8,472 nucleotides of DNA from an uncultured Eubacteriales bacterium (lineage in GTDB: Bacteria > Bacillota > Clostridia > Oscillospirales > Oscillospiraceae): assembly GCA_900555735.1 (NCBI GenBank), contig USMI01000082.1:1-8472 (forward strand), read 5' to 3'. Within the stretch, counting starts at the first letter, position 1. Each line of letters begins with the position of its first letter. Under the pieces are notes generated by a model, which saw nothing but the letters and a program-made list of their open reading frames with translations, had not been told where the DNA came from and made no database searches. Positions 6,264 through 8,472 of the stretch are shown here, one piece after another. The position numbers and the translations under genes are program-made.

Positions 6264-6292
6264 TTGCATTTTCTGAACGACTGTGGCATAAT
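6264..6292 (+). promoter_or_regulatory. Candidate promoter of the lipid kinase gene
   Basis: CATAAT (6287-6292; 5 of 6 to TATAAT) is preceded by TGG, an extended -10. A weak -35, TTGCAT (6264-6269; 3 of 6), lies 17 nt upstream. Predicted start is near 6299, giving a short leader that contains the AGGAGG at 6311-6316. Confidence 0.5.
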
Positions 6293-6310
6293 AGGAGGAC
6301 GATCTTTTGC

Positions 6311-6316
6311 AGGAGG
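6311..6316 (+). promoter_or_regulatory. Ribosome binding site of the lipid kinase gene
   Basis: A perfect AGGAGG lies 5 nt before ATG 6322 and supports that start over the in-frame TTG at 6307. A second perfect AGGAGG at 6293-6298 lies 8 nt before that TTG, but it overlaps the end of the promoter and would be upstream of the predicted transcript. Confidence 0.8.
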
Positions 6317-6321
6317 TTCCC

Positions 6322-7206
6322 ATGAAAAAGCTGCTGTTTATCGTCAATCCCCGTGCGGGCCGCACCCGCTCCATGGCGCCCATGTTCGACGTGGTGGCCC
6401 GGCTGTCGCAGGCGGGGTATCTTATCAAGCTGTTTACCACCGAGGGCCCCGGCGACGCCAAGCGCGCCGCAGCGGAGTTGGGCGGCGAATTCGATCTGGT
6501 GGTCTGCGCCGGTGGCGACGGCACATTGAACGAGACGCTGTGCGGCCTGATGACGCTGCCGGAGCGGCCTCCTGTGGGCTATATCCCCCACGGCAGCACC
6601 AACGATTTTGCCGCCAGCCTGCATATCCCCGCCCAGCCCATGGCGGCGGCCAACGCCATCGCCGCCTGCGAGCAGCCCCGGCTGCTGGATCTGGGACAGC
6701 ACAATGGCCGGTACTTCGCCTATGTGGCCTCCTTCGGCGCCTTCACCCGGGCCTCCTACTCCGCCACCCAGGCGGCGAAAAACGCGCTGGGCCATCTGGC
6801 CTACATCTTCGAGGGCATGAACGATCTGGACTCCCTGCGGCCCTACCGCTGCCGCATCGAGGCCGACGGCGAGGTGTTCGAGGGTGAATATATATTCGGC
6901 GCAGTATGCAACTCCACCTCTCTTGGCGGGTTGATGAAGCTGGATCCCAACCATGTGCAGATGGACGACGGCAAGTTTGAGCTGCTGCTGCTGCGGATGC
7001 CGAAAAACGCCGTGGAGTTGAGCGGACTGATCGCCTCGCTGACCCGGATGGAATACGACGCGCCGGGTGTGATCTTCCGCCACGTGGAGCACGTGACACT
7101 GACCACCGACGATATCATTCCCTGGTCGCTGGACGGCGAATACGCCGCCAGCCAGCCCAAGGTGGAGATCCTGAACCTGCACCACGCCATCGAATTGATG
7201 GGATAA
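6322..7206 (+). CDS. Diacylglycerol kinase family lipid kinase (DgkB/YegS/BmrU-like)
   Basis: This 294-residue cytoplasmic enzyme of the diacylglycerol/sphingosine kinase fold phosphorylates a lipid with ATP. In Gram-positive bacteria the usual job is returning diacylglycerol, left by lipoteichoic acid synthesis, to phosphatidic acid. Seen in sequence: the N-terminal motif NPRAG (9-13), nucleotide-binding GGDGTLNE (64-71), and PHGSTNDFA (89-97), corresponding to the family's P.GT.NDFAR. A C-terminal beta-rich domain ends with SLDGE (269-273); a Glu at this DGE position acts as general base in characterised DgkB enzymes. Length is typical. It has no signal peptide or membrane segment. It stands alone, divergent from the AI-2E-family gene and convergent with the transporter downstream. 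Substitutions in the second motif (GS for GT, Ala for Arg after DFA) are mild, so activity is expected, but the lipid substrate is not proven; YegS-type or other lipids are possible. Confidence 0.93.
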   Translation: MKKLLFIVNPRAGRTRSMAPMFDVVARLSQAGYLIKLFTTEGPGDAKRAAAELGGEFDLVVCAGGDGTLNETLCGLMTLPERPPVGYIPHGSTNDFAASLHIPAQPMAAANAIAACEQPRLLDLGQHNGRYFAYVASFGAFTRASYSATQAAKNALGHLAYIFEGMNDLDSLRPYRCRIEADGEVFEGEYIFGAVCNSTSLGGLMKLDPNHVQMDDGKFELLLLRMPKNAVELSGLIASLTRMEYDAPGVIFRHVEHVTLTTDDIIPWSLDGEYAASQPKVEILNLHHAIELMG

Positions 7207-7253
7207 AAAAGCTGGCGCAAAATCTTGCGGATCTTCCTTTTCTGTCATACAGC

Positions 7254-7288
7254 AACAAAGACCGGAGCGGCGGGCTCCGGTCTTTGTT
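7254..7288. terminator. Strong bidirectional intrinsic terminator
   Basis: AACAAAGACCGGAGC (7254-7268), loop GGCGG, then GCTCCGGTCTTTGTT (7274-7288) form a perfect 15-bp stem. The outer A-rich and T-rich ends give a T-run (TCTTTGTT) on either strand. It lies between two convergent genes, 48 nt after the lipid kinase stop and 37 nt after the symporter stop, so it can end transcription from both sides. Confidence 0.92.
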
Positions 7289-7300
7289 ATGCATTTAATT

Positions 7301-7316
7301 CTGTATCAATATACAG
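7301..7316. other. Small hairpin between the symporter stop and the terminator
   Basis: CTGTAT, loop CAAT, ATACAG form a 6-bp AT-rich stem-loop. On the minus strand it lies 9 nt after the symporter stop and ahead of the main terminator. It has no U-tract and is weak. It may be a processed 3'-UTR hairpin or chance. Confidence 0.25.
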
Positions 7317-7324
7317 TCTTCGCC

Positions 7325-8472
7325 TTAGCCGAAGAAAGACATGACCTGACCGTATAGGATCAGCAGCATGCACAGCGGGGTGATGACCTTGACGCAGACC
7401 TTGAAGAAGCCGTAGGCGCCAAACTTCTGACCTTGCTGTTCGGCCTCTTCCTTGACCACCTCGGGGCCGATCTCCCAGCCGATCATCAGGGACATCAGCA
7501 GTGCGCCCAGAGGCATCATGATACCTTCAGACAGCATATCCCAGAAGTCCAGCCAGTCGGCTGCCCATGTCTTGGGATTTTCGATGCCCAGCAGCGCTGC
7601 GGGATGGATACCTGCACCACCCAGACAGTCAGCGCAGACCAGAATGCAGCCCAGACCAACGGCAGCGGCAGCGATCAGGGTGTAAGCCTTACGCTTGTCG
7701 CCCTTGCCCTCAATACGAGCCTTGTCGACGAAGTGAGCCACGATGACCTCCAGCAGAGAGATGGAGGAGGAAATCGCCGCGAAGACCACCAGCAGATAGA
7801 ACAGGATGCCGAAGATGGGACCCACAGCGCTCATCTTGTGGAACACGTTCTGCATGGTGATGAACAGCAGGGACGGGCCGCCCAGAGCGCCCTCGGGGTC
7901 CAGAGCGAAACGGCCGGGGATAACGCACAGACCGGCCATCAGAGCCACCAGCGTATCCATGACGATGATGAGGATGGCGTTCTTTTCCAGATTCTCCTTC
8001 TTATCCAGATAGGAGCCGTAGGTGATCATGGCGCCCATGCCCAGAGACAGGGAGAAGAACATCTGACCACCGGCTGTGGAAAGAACTTCAAAGAAGTTTG
8101 GTGCTTTGTCAATAACTCCATTGGCAACAGCCCAACCGGGGATGAACATGTACTTCAGGCCGTCTACGGCGTTAGGCAGGGTGCAGGAACGGATGATGCA
8201 GATCAGCAGAGCGATGAACAGAGCAGGCATACCAACGGAGCAGACCTTCTCGATACCGCCGCCGATACCGCCCATAACGATGATCATAGTCAGGGCCACG
8301 AAAATCAGGCCGTAGATGATGGCCTCAGTGGGGGCGGCCATAAAGTCGGTAAAGATCTCAGCACCGGTGCGGCCGGCAGAACCGAAGCCGGCGTTGAACA
8401 GGTCGCCCACGTTCAGAACGGTGTACTTGATGCAGTAGCCGCCCAGCGCGCAGTAGAAGAACAGGATGAAGA
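7325..8472 (-). CDS. Sodium:neurotransmitter symporter family transporter (NSS/SNF), N-terminus off the right edge
   Basis: This is a sodium-coupled importer of the LeuT-fold NSS family, whose bacterial members mostly take up amino acids. The frame is open from the right edge to the TAA at 7325-7327: 381 residues, preceded by two bases of a split codon. A GTG at 8410 is internal, not the start, because the upstream codons already read as a helix (YCALGGYCIKY, matching family TM3). TM4 is near PTEAIIYGLIFVAL, and TM5 contains GIEKVCSVGMPALF. TM6 has the unwound core GGQMFFSLSLGMGAMITYGS, the family's 'GQ.FF.LSLG.G...TY.SY'. TM8 has AAISSSISLLEV, where sodium-site residues lie. By my count the last helix (about VCVKVITPLCMLLILYGQV) is TM11, so this looks like the 11-helix bacterial type. 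TM1-TM2, with the remaining sodium and substrate residues, are outside the window, so the substrate is not assigned. It converges on the lipid kinase. Confidence 0.93.
   Translation of the reverse strand, partial: FILFFYCALGGYCIKYTVLNVGDLFNAGFGSAGRTGAEIFTDFMAAPTEAIIYGLIFVALTMIIVMGGIGGGIEKVCSVGMPALFIALLICIIRSCTLPNAVDGLKYMFIPGWAVANGVIDKAPNFFEVLSTAGGQMFFSLSLGMGAMITYGSYLDKKENLEKNAILIIVMDTLVALMAGLCVIPGRFALDPEGALGGPSLLFITMQNVFHKMSAVGPIFGILFYLLVVFAAISSSISLLEVIVAHFVDKARIEGKGDKRKAYTLIAAAAVGLGCILVCADCLGGAGIHPAALLGIENPKTWAADWLDFWDMLSEGIMMPLGALLMSLMIGWEIGPEVVKEEAEQQGQKFGAYGFFKVCVKVITPLCMLLILYGQVMSFFG

Noticed and set aside
4831..6276. Plus-strand open frame (about 481 codons) opposite the AI-2E-family gene
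   Set aside because: It is an antisense shadow rich in His, Gln, Asp and Ala. The minus strand has the full PF01594-type signature, promoter and ribosome binding site.
6253..7248. Minus-strand open frame (331 codons) opposite the lipid kinase
   Set aside because: No recognisable domain; it crosses into the terminator region. The plus strand carries the GGDGTLNE and DGE motifs with an ideal ribosome binding site.

Overview
The window looks like a chromosomal stretch from a GC-rich, low-motility-type Firmicute, most likely a gut clostridial lineage such as Oscillospiraceae. This placement is an inference. It rests on AGGAGG-type ribosome binding sites, a lipoprotein signal of the Gram-positive kind, strong G/C bias at third codon positions, and a short palindromic repeat (starting TGTCATTGCGAGGAGCG) that I recall from many gut Firmicute genomes. 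No RNA genes, CRISPR array, transposase, phage genes or toxin-antitoxin pair are visible.

Positions 1-4820 hold one minus-strand operon for a peptide/nickel-class (Opp/Dpp/Nik) ABC importer. In transcription order it runs: solute-binding lipoprotein (4685 to 3147), inner-membrane permease B (3000 to 2059), permease C (2045 to 1242), ATPase D (1239 to 457) and ATPase F (463, running off the left edge). The four membrane and ATPase genes are tightly coupled, with gaps of 13 and 2 nt and one 7-nt overlap. A 94-bp palindromic repeat separates the binding-protein gene from the rest and may set their relative expression. Two promoter candidates, an operator-like inverted repeat and a 5'-UTR hairpin lie upstream of the binding-protein gene.

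Positions 4838-6246 hold a second minus-strand unit: a single AI-2E-family membrane protein with its own promoter, followed by a GC hairpin and a G-quadruplex motif that separate it from the importer promoter. Divergently transcribed from the same short intergenic region is a plus-strand diacylglycerol-kinase-family lipid kinase (6322-7206). It ends at a strong 15-bp bidirectional terminator shared with the convergent minus-strand gene at 7325 to the right edge, a sodium:neurotransmitter-symporter-family transporter lacking its first two helices because of the window boundary.

The content is ordinary housekeeping and transport. I do not see a previously undescribed system. The most noteworthy signals are non-coding: the intra-operon repeat, the hairpin/G-quadruplex/promoter block, and the tandem ribosome binding sites before the lipid kinase.
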